Part shown: piece after piece, positions 1 to 11,874 of the stretch
How positions within the stretch are numbered: the first letter of the stretch is position 1
Layout: every line of letters starts with the position of its first letter
Source: Pempheris klunzingeri
Taxonomy: Eukaryota; Chordata; Actinopteri; Acropomatiformes; Pempheridae
Direction of reading: 5' to 3'
NCBI RefSeq assembly: GCF_042242105.1
Contig: NC_092032.1
Coordinates: 10,060,415-10,124,414 of the forward strand
Length of the DNA: 64,000 nt
Position numbers and translations under genes: made by a program
The notes under the pieces: generated by a model
Database searches by the model: none
Seen by the model: the letters and a program-made list of their open reading frames with translations, nothing else
Told to the model about the DNA's origin: nothing

Positions 1-1579
1 ATATGTTTGAGTAAAGCTTATTAAAGGCTTCATGCTCCAGTAATACTGTTGGTAATGCTGTATGTTATGCTGCTGCATTAACATCTGCAGACCTGAGGTG
101 AATAAAAGTATGATCTCTTAATTTTGTGGCTTATTCATCAAACTTTTCCTGTTTCTTAAATGGATGCATACAGTGGCTATTGTTAACATTTCTGCCTGGG
201 GGATTTAGATTGTTACAAGAGAGTATGTGCATTTGCAGGCTTTAATAATCCCATCACGCTTGCGGGTGGGAACAGGGGGAATATTCATGCAGCCATCCCC
301 AGTACCCGGCCGTGTGAAAATGCAATCAGCAGGTCAGAGTGGCATGCCTTAACATGTATGAACAATGTGTGACAGATTCACATGCTAGTGTGTGTGTGTG
401 TGTGTGTGGGGGGGGGGGTATTGTCTGCTGTGACATTCAATATTTTCATGTGTTTGGAGTCAGATTATAGCTCCACATTCTAAATGTTGACATTTGAGGC
501 CTTTCTTTGAGGGCTTCACCACACACTATATGATGTCGTCCTTCAACCAAATGTCATCCTTCAAAACCATATAAATGGGCAATGAATCATAATTGTATAT
601 GAGCAGCCAGTAAATAAGTATTCTTGCACATAAAAGCAGCATTTAGCACAAGATATATATGTCACCATAGCCTTGCAAAAAATTTAAAAAAGAAACATAA
701 CAAAGTGAAATGTATGAGTCGGTCTTCTTACATTCTATCAAAGTATCACATCATATCTGTTCAAGAAAATGTGGGTTTGAAGGAGAACCAATGAGGATAT
801 CCCAAGCCTCTACAGTCGATGCCTGTGCTTTATGCATTATAGCTTATGATCTTGATAACTCTCTATGATAGCAATATCCCTAAAGTGATTCAACCATTCA
901 AGCTAAGGGGAAAACCACAAGTGTTTTATGGCAGCTAGACCTGTTAAGTATGATTTTCCTTAGGGCTCACCGTTGAATAATAATAAGGTGTGCTGTTTAG
1001 GAAATGGGAATTCCAATATATTTTCAAGACTTTTACCCTCCTTAAACTAGAGATTGCATGAAAGCATGTGCCAATCCTGGCTGCACTTAGTTATATTTGG
1101 ACTATCTGTGAGTGTCATTTTGAAGTTGCTATAAGATATAGTAGAAAAATTCTGCACAAACAGAGTGAGTGAGCTGATGTGCTGGGTTTTTTGACAAAAT
1201 ATGTTGACCTAGATTTGGACAAGTTTGATGCCCTGTCCCTCAAGGTTATAACTTGAGGTCACAACTTCAGGACTCCCCCAGACTTTTGGCATTTTTAGAA
1301 ATTACATCATTTTAAATGGTTGCCACAAATACAGTAGAGGGTTAACTGCAGTGCTCAGTGGATAAGAGGATGAAGGTGAATCCATGGGCACAGATTGCTG
1401 ATTGCAGTTGCAGGTACAGGGACAAAGAAAACCCAGGAAGATGACTGAATTTGTCATATTTGAGGTAAATACTTGGATATATTAGTAAAGTAGAGAAATA
1501 CGTCGTCTGCGTAAAGGGAAATTTAGTGTTGTGTATCTTACACTACTACTACATAGAGTGATAAGTGAGATGTGTAGAT
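1..1579. other. Gene-free AT-rich stretch
   Basis: I see no exon-like reading frame with splice signals here. The only distinct item is a TG microsatellite running into a G tract at about 390-418. The stretch directly abuts the decayed LINE fragment that follows. Confidence 0.6.
390..418. repeat. TG microsatellite followed by a G tract
   Basis: About eleven TG units run directly into nine or ten G residues. This is a simple repeat with no gene around it. Confidence 0.9.
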
Positions 1580-2400
1580 TTAGTCTTACTGTCTGGGTCA
1601 ACAGCTCCAGTGACAATGCAAAGAGCAAAAGAGACAGTGGGCCGTCTTGATGCGGGACACTGCATGAGGACTAAAGTGTAAAGTGTTTTAAGCATTGATA
1701 TGGAGTTTCAACCAAATCCAAATTCATCCAAGACCAACCACAGGTATTCTGAACCTACTCTATCAAAGGCCTTTTGTGTATCCAAGATGAACACAGCTCC
1801 AAGGCGAGTGTCTGATTCAGATGCATGTATGATGTGAAAAGCCATCTGATATTGTCTGATGCAAGTTTCCCTCCTGGTTGGTCATGATGAATTAGCTTGC
1901 CAACATATGGCTCCAGTCATCTAACTAAAACTTTAGCAAAGAGCTTCTATTCTGTCATGATGAGCGATATCGGTCTGTAACTGCCACATCTCAGAGGAGG
2001 CTAGGCTTTTTAAGCAACACTGTTATAAGTGATGCATTTGGGTCGCGATAAAAGGTTCCAGTCTCTCGAGTATAATTAAAAGAATTTAAGAGAAGTGGTC
2101 TGATAACATCCGACAACTCTAAGAACTCTGAAAACTCTAGGAACTCTGAACTCTGGAGGCTGACCATCAATGCTTAGCAAATTTGCTCTTTGCATTGAAT
2201 TCAAAGCCTCTTCACTTTCTAAGACAGTAAGTGGTACCTCAGGGTATTCAGCCGATTCTAAGGGGAGAAAGAGGATTCGCCGCTTATAAAGCAATACCAC
2301 CTCTGAATTAATTTCCAAGAATACTTCAAGGTTATTCCTTAGTTGTTCCAAGAACTCATAATTCTGGTTCTGATTGAAGCAACACCAATTTCATGTATAT
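1580..2400 (-). mobile_element. Decayed L1-like LINE fragment (reverse transcriptase region)
   Basis: On the minus strand, broken frames read as a non-LTR reverse transcriptase. In order from high to low coordinates there is an ESEEALNSMQ-like stretch (about 2,210-2,170), then YRPISLIMTE (about 1,985-1,955), then a degenerate SSDNIR-type block, then FILDTQKAFDRV, corresponding to the family's LDAEKAFDRV motif (about 1,790-1,760), followed by a YLWLVLDEFGFG-like segment. Stops and frameshifts separate these blocks, so the element is dead. Motif order and the DAEKAFDRVEW-type signature point to the L1/Tx1 group. Both ends of the element are missing or unrecognisable. Confidence 0.8.
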
Positions 2401-5400
2401 ATCACTAGGGCGGGGTCAATATTATAATAGGAAGCACATTAGTAAAGTTAATACAATGGTCCAGGTGAGGAGAAGCAAACATGTTAATTCTGAAGTATGT
2501 CTTATGTTCTAGTATGAAAGTATAATCTTTAATTAGTGGTTTCCATTGGCACTATGGGTCAGTCAAATTCAGATCAGATCATACTGCCTATTTCATAGGC
2601 ATCCAACTTTCTGTGTCAGGCTATTCTCTTGTAATGCTAACAAGATGGCTGTATTCAATAGCCCCCCCCACCTGTCCGTCTTGAGAGGCTTTCTTTTTAG
2701 TTCCTGAGACACCCCTCCGAACATCGTATACATTAAATTCAGGCAGCCACTGGTAGCCAGCATAATTTCATGATGGTATCTGAAATTACAGACTTAAGCA
2801 ATTAAAGCAGCAAGAAACCTGATGTTTTTCTGAATGTTGTTAGTCCTAGTAGTATCTAGACAGCAGAATTGTTGACTGAATTTCATCAGGTAAAAATTGC
2901 ATTTTTAATTCATCTGCTCTTCTTTCCTCTTTTAACCCTTTAGTTTGACTTATATTACATCACAATAGTGCATTTTAAATCTTACTATTACCATTAATAT
3001 TAAGCCAGCCAACGCGGCTTTCTGTTTATCCTTTTGTACCATTAAGGAAAAAAACCTATCATGGATCAGAGATCATGTTTCTGTGATAAAAACACAGTGC
3101 CATCTCTGTGTCCAGCAAGGAAGCAGGTGTGTCAGATGCGCTCACCTAAGAGGACAGGTTCAGTCACTCTTCATTGATCCACGATCTGTATTGACCTACA
3201 TACATAAGCCTGCCTCTGTGTGTCCACCTGGTAACAGCTGTGATTCCGTCTCCTGTTGACATTTCTCCTTACTGTAAGTCTCGGGGAAGCTTTTCTAGGC
3301 CAATCCACTTCCTCTGAGATGTGGACAACTGAGGTGGTGGGTGTGTGACCACTTCTGACAGATAATTTGCCAAAAACCAATAGGATTGTCCTACTCTTTT
3401 AAAGCCCACATTTGTAGAATAAACGTTGCCAACAAGGCGTGTCACACTATAGGCTTTTTTTTTGCCTTCCACAACTATTACCCCATAATCCATTGCATAC
3501 TGGCAAATTGTCTTGAGGCGATTCTTGTTCACTCAGAAAGTCAGAAAATTGGCAGATTCAGTTATCTTCAAGGGCCACGTCGTTTAGATAATCCAGGCAA
3601 TAGTTCAAACACATTTTCACTCCACTCTTACTGCCCTACAGGGCAAGAACATATGGAAATGATGATTTGCAAAATCCTTTTACATTTAACTGTGTGAGTG
3701 CTTAGTTTTACATAAGCATGTGCACTGTAATTTGACAATATGTTAAGACATAAAGAGCATAATTTAACCTCTTATGAATATGCTTATAATATGATTACCC
3801 TGTAAACTACAAGGGGCTATAAGTCAGATATTGACAAGCCCTTGAAGCATATTCACTTATTTCTCAATCATTGGAAAACAGCTAGTAAAATACATGATTT
3901 CTCATAATTGCTATCAAAGTATTAAAGGGCTGAGATACCACAGACCTCTGGGTCAGAGTATTGATTTTGGATTAAACCCTCTGTTTTTAATCCCACAATA
4001 ATGTGTGTGTTAAATCCTCGGTTGTCTATCTACTAACGCGAAGATGAGCAATATATTTCCTCTCTCATTACTGTCGGCTTATTCCATTTAAACATAAATT
4101 TTTTTGTGTTTGTTAGTGACGAGGTGGAGGTGAAGCCTCTGCCTACTCAGCATGACTAATTGCCCATAAGTGGCCATTGCAGTGTTGGAAACAAAGCATC
4201 ACAAATACCAAACAAACACAGTGAGTCACTCAGTCCTGTATCGTGTTGTTCACAGCGTGGAGTAAGGAGAGAAAAAGGCATTTAATTTCATAGGCTTTTA
4301 AGCTTTTTACGTTTGATAGATAAATAGATGGATTTTGCTTTTCTTATTTTTACATTTGATAAATGCATCGTCAGAAATCCCCAGGGTGGATGAGGCTCCA
4401 GTGGCGGAAGGGAGTCATAAAGCCATTTTCCCTGTTACAGCTAATAAACAGGCTGATTGTTCTCTAGGTTGAGTGATGAGTTAAAGCAGACACTGAGGAA
4501 AATTACACTGCTAAAAGAAAACAACTGCTTTACCTCCTGGATACGCAACGCATGATTCAACCATGGCTGTTAGTGCTGGATGAAACCAGTTTGACAGTGA
4601 TTTGCATTTGAACACAAACAAGTGAACTCAAATTCAATGCATGAGCATGCCAGGTCGTGGAAAGTAAAGTGTCTGGACAACAGGAGGTCAGATTTTCCTG
4701 TGAGGAACGCTGGCCCGTAGCTTTAAAGCTTCTCAGAATATGAATGTTGTTCTTCATTTTCTGTCCAAGTCCCTGTTGACTTGTTTTTCATGTACCGTGC
4801 AAAGCTTTCTAGATTAGCATTCATACTTTAAGACGTTCCTTTGAGCCTCCAGTCGCCCCTCACTAATTCTTTTCCCTTCCAGTGTTTAGAAACCACAACA
4901 TACTGGCAGTCTGGTCAGTCTCCTTCCAGACCATATTAGTCACACAGCACAGAAGCCTGCTAACCCTCCTTTCCTGTGTTTATTTCACAAATGTGGATGA
5001 GTGAGAGTAAATTTGCCAGCCACTCCACTTCCCGGTTTGCTTGCCAAAGGTTTTCTCCAGCCAAGTTTAGCCACAGCTGTTAACAAAAGAGGTGTTTTTG
5101 TGCAAGCAACCCGGCTCTGTAAGGTATTTCTGTAATAGAGCTGAGATTTTTATCAGCACTTGTTAACACAAACCACCTGTGAATATATACACTTCAGCCC
5201 AGACTATGGTTATTTCAGCAGCCTATGAGAAACTGAAAAAATGTAAATGAATTAATGAAATGGATTCAACTCATTTTGTCTTCTGGTCCAAAGACACATA
5301 ACCACTACCTTCCACAAATGCAGCTTTAAGCATAATACCACCACTTTACTGATGCAAAATGTTTAAGATTTAATTAAAATAGATTTAAAAATGAAAAAAT

Positions 5401-8400
5401 ATCTTGATCTTTGATTCACAGCTTTCATCAACCTCATTTAAAGCCACAGAAAACAGTTGATTTAAGAAGTAAAAAAACGGACTTTTTGCAGCCAGGCTTA
5501 AATAGCCAGAGGGCGGCTATTTGGCTTCATGTCCTGTGTGAAACTATGTGTCAACATTTGCCTTTTATTTTTAGGTATAATTGACTTTTTAATTGCCATT
5601 TAAAAACTACTTGATAAAAAAAAGCTTTTATATATTATATTATTATATTCTATCTATTATATTTTTTATTATTAGTTTTTCAGTCACAGTTTGGTTAGGT
5701 TTAGGCAACAGAACTACTTGGTTAGGTTTAGGTAGCAAAACTAGGGACATGTTTCAAAATATAAGTAAATAACATTTTTGAGAAAAAATATCTTTGTAAT
5801 ATGCTTAATATATTTCTTACACCACCCCCACCACCCACCATGAAAAAACCATCCGGGTTTAAAGCATTAAGTGACTACTTAATGCTTTAAACCTATTTTT
5901 ACAATGGAATGAACATTCTTAATGATTTTTACAACACTGTTGTTCTGCTAGCAAAAAGCCAGATGGCTTGTTAGTGTGACAAAAGTGTTCACAAACACAA
6001 AAAGAGGCAAGAAAAGAGCTTCTGGAAAACGCACATCTTTATGGATCCATATCGCCCCAATAACAACAGATGAAGATGTCAGCTGCATGGTCATGATATG
6101 TAATAATGCAGTACAGCAGCGTACATGTCAGAGCCCGTCCACACCTTGTCTCACCATGATACAGATATAGTCGGCTCTCTCCTCTCGTCAAAGGCTTCAA
6201 CCCTCAGTGGCATTGTTTGAATCCAACTCCTTGCTGCCATGGCAACCAGAGCAGAGAGAGGAAGGGATATAAATGAGAGATAGTGAGAGGGCACGACCCA
6301 TACTACGTCTGACACTCTCTCATGATATCGTGTTTAGTAATCTGGCTGAATGAACAATGGTCGCTGTACTCAGGCAAGTTGGATTTAATTAGCACTTTCC
6401 TTCTCATGTCATTGCTTCCATTGAGATAGAAGACAAAATCAACTATAGTATCACCATGAAAGGAGCAGATATTTTACATCCTCTCACAGATATAGGAAAT
6501 ACATAGGAGTTTATCCTTTTAAAGCTTCACTGTCCATGTTTCCAGACACTTGCACCATGTAGTTCACTGAGAATTATTCTGTAATGAACTGCTGGGATTA
6601 ACTTCTGTTTACCTATTTCCTTCAACCGGCTAATCCTCTTCATGTGCTAATTTCCTTAATTTCCCATATTCTTTTCAATGACCCCTTTTGTGATTCCCAA
6701 AGTGGGGTGACAGGCAAAGGGTGCTACAGGATTAGTTCATTTCCATTGTTCAACTACATTTTTACAGTTTTCACAGCAGAATAAATAAGCAGTTAACATT
6801 AGAATAACTAATAAAAACACTTCTAAATGTGCATTATGCTGCAGCTAAGATTGGTGACATGACAGATGTTGTTGGCCTGTGTTCAAATTAATGCAACACA
6901 CTTTCTGGCTTTCTGCACTGCAGTCAGAAAAGATTATTGTAAATGCAAGCGGCACAAACTTTTCACACTGTAAGAGCTCAAAGAAATGCTGATACATCTC
7001 AGCCCTGTGTGAGATGGTCGGACCTGTGCTGACCAAAGCTGACCAAAAATCAGACTGCAGAGTGAAAGCTATTTGGGTTATTGCTTTTAGTGGGGAGTCG
7101 AAACTAGCTCTTGCACACCAGAATGCCACATCTCCAAGGAAAAGCTGTAAAATGCTGCAGTGATGCCACGTGAGCTCGTTGGAAAAAAGCCAAGTTCCAG
7201 TTCAAATACAACAGTAAAAGGTGATTGTGAATGATCTAAATGATCTTATTCTGAAGGATCAAGATTTAAAACAGAAGGCGCATTATGAAAAGAGCTACTG
7301 TATAACAGGGTTGAAGTGCTTTAGGATGGAGTTAGCCTTTCATCTAGACTATACACGTGCTAATACAGTTTACAACTGAATATCAAACCATTCATATCCT
7401 CAAAATATACATTAGTGTCCATGTTTAACTGTCACATTTTGTCTGTCGTGATATCAAAACCTCAAAAAATGACAATGGGATTAACTGAGCAAATACTAAT
7501 GTAAACAAAACCCTTAGAGCAACATCATTTCAGCAGTTATTGCTAATTACAGCAAATGTTTCAACATGCCTGTTTTCTAGCTTTCGTGGAGTAAGATAGG
7601 AGTTTCCCACTATTTTGAGACCACCGTGATTTTTGTGTATACTTGTTGTCTCATTTGAGGCGTCACGTCTCCACAGAGCGCCCAGACACACTGACTTACG
7701 ATTTCATTGATTATCTACAGACTGAGTGTTTTATCTTCCTCGGAGCTTTGATGTCTAAACTGAGTTATGCATGTGGAATAAAGCCTTATTTCATCTGTGC
7801 GGTGCGGGGAAATTGCAGGCTATGATTTCTGATTTCTGCCTTTTTATTCAGTGAAACGCCGCAGGCCATTGAAGTGCAGTTGTGGGATTAAAGACAAATA
7901 CTGTTGGTTACTGATGATATATTTAAGATTCACTTTGAGTCAAATAGGCACTCCTCCTTGTGAGCATGCTAATGCTCAAACAGCCAAGGACATATGAACA
8001 GAAAGTGAAATGTAAGAAGCCATACAACAATCCCTCTCTGTTCAATGACAAAAACACAAACTGCAGCACAGACGTTCTGTTTTTCCTCAGCCTCGTCCTT
8101 GGCTGCCTCTGCTGTTTCCACATGAGAGGATTGAGAGCCTCGTTGCTTTTCTCTCCCTCACACCTTTCACAACGCTGTTACCAAAGCAGCCGAATAGGTA
8201 GAAGAAGAGGACAATGTACCGTTGTGGAGTATTGATCTGCAATCAGACCTGTAAGCCTGTTGTCCAGAGAGTTGGCATGAGTTTCAGTCTCTCCTTCTCT
8301 GCAACAGGTTTTGATCTACGTGATCCCTGAATAAAGGACGCACACGGTTCATGCCTTCATACACATGAGAGTTCTCTCATCAGTAACACACGCATTCAGT

Positions 8401-9000
8401 ATCAGTGTACGATAACGATAACGATAAAAGACATATTTGGAAAGTGCTATTTGGAGCATGACTGAGATTGGGGTGTCAGACGGAGGCCTGAATAGGACAC
8501 ACTTCATTTTGATGCACAAGGCTAATTGATTGTTTGTCAGTGGTTCATTTCATCTGGAAGCACATAATGTGACCTCCAAGGGTGAAGCAAATCCGCTCAC
8601 ATTGCCTATTATTTGTTTGTGTTCACAAGCACATATATGTATAGCTATTAAATGTTAGCAGTCGTTTTTGTTATTTACAGCAAGAAATCCTTTTATATTG
8701 GATTGTTTTTGTGACTTTTCATTTTAGAGTTAGCACAACTGCATACAAAGTCAATGGAAAGACACTATTAGAAGCAAATTCATACATCTGTGAGAGTTTG
8801 AAAATGATGAATATGAATATTCTTCACAAACATACAGAGATGAAAAAGGGGAGAGACTGCAGGCAAATAACAGAGAGAACTGGAGCTTTGAGTTCAGACA
8901 GATGCTGAGCTGAACTCAAACACACAAGCACATTGCTGCATCTGTTGCTAGCTAGCTTCTAGCTAATATACTGTTGAGTGACCTTCAGGTCACATCACTT
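2401..9000. other. Gene-free intergenic stretch
   Basis: Only short open frames without codon-like composition occur here. There is a short repeat block at about 5,689-5,745. No tRNA, rRNA or conserved protein motif was recognised. It may be intergenic or part of a large intron of a gene outside the window; the sequence does not decide. Confidence 0.55.
5689..5745. repeat. TTGGTTAGGTTTAGG tandem block, fish interspersed repeat
   Basis: A unit of about 28-30 bases beginning TTGGTTAGGTTTAGG occurs twice in a row and is followed by AACAGAACTACT or AGCAAAACTAG. This kind of GGTTAGGTTTAGG block is familiar from dispersed repeats in fish genomes. It is not telomeric, since the unit is not TTAGGG. 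Confidence 0.5.
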
Positions 9001-9004
9001 TATG

Positions 9005-9310
9005 TCTAAACACATCTTTGAAGGAATACGATATCTTAATAAAATCGATATTTTTGAAAATGTGCTTATTTGCTTTTGTGCTGAGGGTTAGATGAGAATG
9101 AGAAGTTCAATGTCATTTTGTTCAATATCAAGTTAGCAACCAACTATCTTAGCTTAGCATAAAGAGGGGAAACAGCTAGCCTAGCACCACCTCACTAATC
9201 AGCATGTTACATCTTGTTTCTTTAGAGGTGCTGGTAGCTAGCTGTTTATAGTCTTTATGCTAAGGTAAGCTAAGCTAAGCTAAGCTACCTGTCTCTAGGC
9301 TGCAGCTGCA
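9005..9310. repeat. Fish short interspersed repeat, two copies in opposite orientation
   Basis: A forward copy reads GGAATACGATATC, then GTGCTTATTTGC, then GAGGGTTAGATGAGA, then the 17-mer CTTAGCTTAGCATAAAG (9,148-9,164) and AACAGCTAGCCT. A reversed partial copy follows: TTTAGAGGTGCTGGTAGCTAGC, then CTTTATGCTAAGGTAAG (9,253-9,269), whose reverse complement matches the forward 17-mer with one mismatch. An AAGCTAAGCT run lengthens the second arm. The text matches a non-autonomous repeat I know as common in percomorph fish. Further copies lie near 18,340 and 31,840. Confidence 0.7.
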
Positions 9311-11821
9311 AGAAAGGAAATAAGGGTATTTCCCAGAATGTCAAACAATTATTTTAATTACATGGATGGAATCACCAGTTTTAATCAAAATATTTTAACT
9401 TTCCCCAAGTGCCACTATATCAATGATTTTAATAAGGACAACTTTCTGCCAAAAAAAAAATAGTCCTTATGAAAAATTATTTACAGTGAGGGCTGTGAAT
9501 TATACAGAGTAACAGAGACAATCTGGAGAGAAGTCTTTAAATGATTTTCAGTCATGATACCATCCATACACATCCATAGTATTGGAGTAGAGAGACAGAT
9601 ATCTCAAATTATGGGTAAATAGAGCCAAAACTATCTGCATGAATAGATACCATCAGGGTTAAGTAAGAAAATGCTTCTCTGTAATTTGGGTGAACCAATC
9701 CTTCAACATATGATGCAGTGAGAGAGACGACGTTTCAATTACTTAATCCAAAACATCCATTACTTTATGAGTCATGTCTCCTAATCCAGATGTTGTTTCC
9801 TAAATCACATTTCCTGTTTTCTCTCATCTGCCATGCTGCTGCCAAACACATTTGTTGCCTAGCCTCACACACAGACACAAACACATTTCTATAAGTATTT
9901 ATGTGTCACAAATGACCTGTTTTCTCGTCTCTGGCCACGGCAAACAGCATGCAGCGTCAACAGCTTCTAGCCGAAGAGCATCATCCTCAGACACATTGAC
10001 AGTAGCTCAAAGCAGAGCCGCTGATGAATGACACTTTCCATAGGAAGGCAGGGAAGTGACTACTGAGAGTGGCTCTGCATAGTAATTCTATACAGTTAAC
10101 TCCTTGCAATGCCTTGAAAAGTTACTTAGAACTTGAAAGTGTAGAGTGAATAACAGGGATCTGGAGTATGAAATAACCCTCCCTGGCTATTATTGCTGCC
10201 TCCTTGGATGGCCACATTGTGGTCTCTGAGAGGTTAATGTAAACTTCTAACCTTGGTAACATGATTTCGACATGCCCTACAAGAAGTCGTCTGATGTTTT
10301 GTTAACCTAAAGCACAGATTGTGATTTTCAGTAGGAGTGGGGTGAACTTAATTACTATTCTGTCCAATAAAATGGCCGACATGTTTGTCCACTCATAGAC
10401 TTGAGTCCATTTCAGATTGGCTGCCAAGTAAAGCACCATTTGCTGGTTTGAGGTTATTTTACACTCTTCCCTTCCTTTGTCTCCTGACCAAACATCCTGT
10501 CCTTCAATTCACATCATTAGCCCGCAGCTATCCAGCCAGTGGTCTTGCTTAAGCTCCAGGGAGAAGTTTGCAACATCGGTCTAAAACCAGAGGTGGGGGG
10601 ATCGGGAGCATGAAGATGAATAACCATCTTTCCACCTCAAACTGTGACTCAGTGGGAAATTAGACATTACAGATGCTTTCACAATCTTTTTCAAGCTTGT
10701 TGAGTAAGAAGAAACATGTTTCACTGATATGGTCGAGGACAGGAAAGTGGTATATAGGCTTGTCTTGGACCGGAAATGAAACCTCTACAATTTTCACAGC
10801 AGTGCATGTTTTCAATCGTAGCGGGAGACAATTCCTCTGTGACCCAGAGCCTGAGGCTTCTCGCCTCTCCCACTCCCACTCACTCTTTCCATCCTGTAAT
10901 ACACCTAGAGACAGGGTGCCTATTCATGTACAACTTGCCCCATCAGGAGATGCATTCTTTATGGTGTTCTGTGTTTTAAAGGCCATTTATTTAAACTCCT
11001 ACAGAGGTGCATTAATCCCCCCCCCTCCCCAACATGCTTTCCAGATAATGCAAAACATACTGTGCAATTTAAAGAGAGAATGAATTCAAAACACTAAGTT
11101 TCTTTCTTTGTTTTTAAGCTTTCTCTGTCTTGGTTGATCATGAGTAATTCCCCTAAACCATTATAGAGTCATCATGATTTTTATCCACATCTGACAATTG
11201 TGATTTCATCTCTATATCCTGTGTTCAGTCAACAGAAGTCTTTGGGCCAGAAGATGGATTGACAGCGCTGATGTCTGCTGTATATTCCACTGAGAAGCCT
11301 ACTGAGGAGTGATTACTGTAATTCTAAAAGGCTTATTGAAGTGTTTGGATCAGTGCAGTGCTGTAATAACAGCTGCTGTACGTACGCATATTGAAAGCCC
11401 AGGGAGAGAGATTCATCCTCACGGAGCCAGGAGCCAAATTGACTGCATAATCCAGCATTTCTTCAAGACATTACCAGAACCAAACCACCAATTTTTCATT
11501 TGTTATGCGCAGAGGTTTGACAACTCAAGTTTCTTCTCTCTCCCTCTCTGAGCTCACTCTTATTTATACACACACACACACACACTTTGGTGGGAGCTAC
11601 AATGCAGGCATAAGTGGAAAATGTCCTTCATTCTTGGGTAGAGTTAGAGGGGTTGGGGGAGATTTTAAAGGGGAGGCCCCTCAAGATGTCTGACATGTTT
11701 CTGCAGGACCGCAGGCCACTGGCTGGCGCAGAGCACAGGCTTGTGGTGGGCTGTTTGTCTGCGTGAAGCTGGCATGGCCTCCCGTTCCCCTGCATCTGTT
11801 CCCCATTAGCGGAGCCGAGAG
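9311..11821. other. Gene-free stretch upstream of the six-exon gene
   Basis: No convincing exon was found. A pyrimidine run and a short CA microsatellite (about 11,567-11,586) precede the promoter of the next gene. The last few hundred bases (about 11,690-11,820) are richer in GC and probably hold the proximal promoter. Confidence 0.5.
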
Positions 11822-11827
11822 TATAAA
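11822..11827 (+). promoter_or_regulatory. TATA box of the six-exon secreted-peptide gene
   Basis: TATAAA lies 48 bases before the start codon at 11,875. With a usual spacing of about 30 bases to the transcription start, the 5' untranslated leader would be only about 20-25 bases, which fits a compact hormone-like gene. Confidence 0.7.
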
Positions 11828-11874
11828 GCAGGGAGCTGACAGGAGCTGGGAACACTCGAGTTCCTGCCTGGATC

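Noticed and set aside
3386-3697. 103-aa open frame and its antisense partners
   Set aside because: Overlapping frames on both strands without recognisable protein features.
10673-11083. 136-aa open frame
   Set aside because: No domain, codon bias or splice context; probably chance in intergenic DNA.
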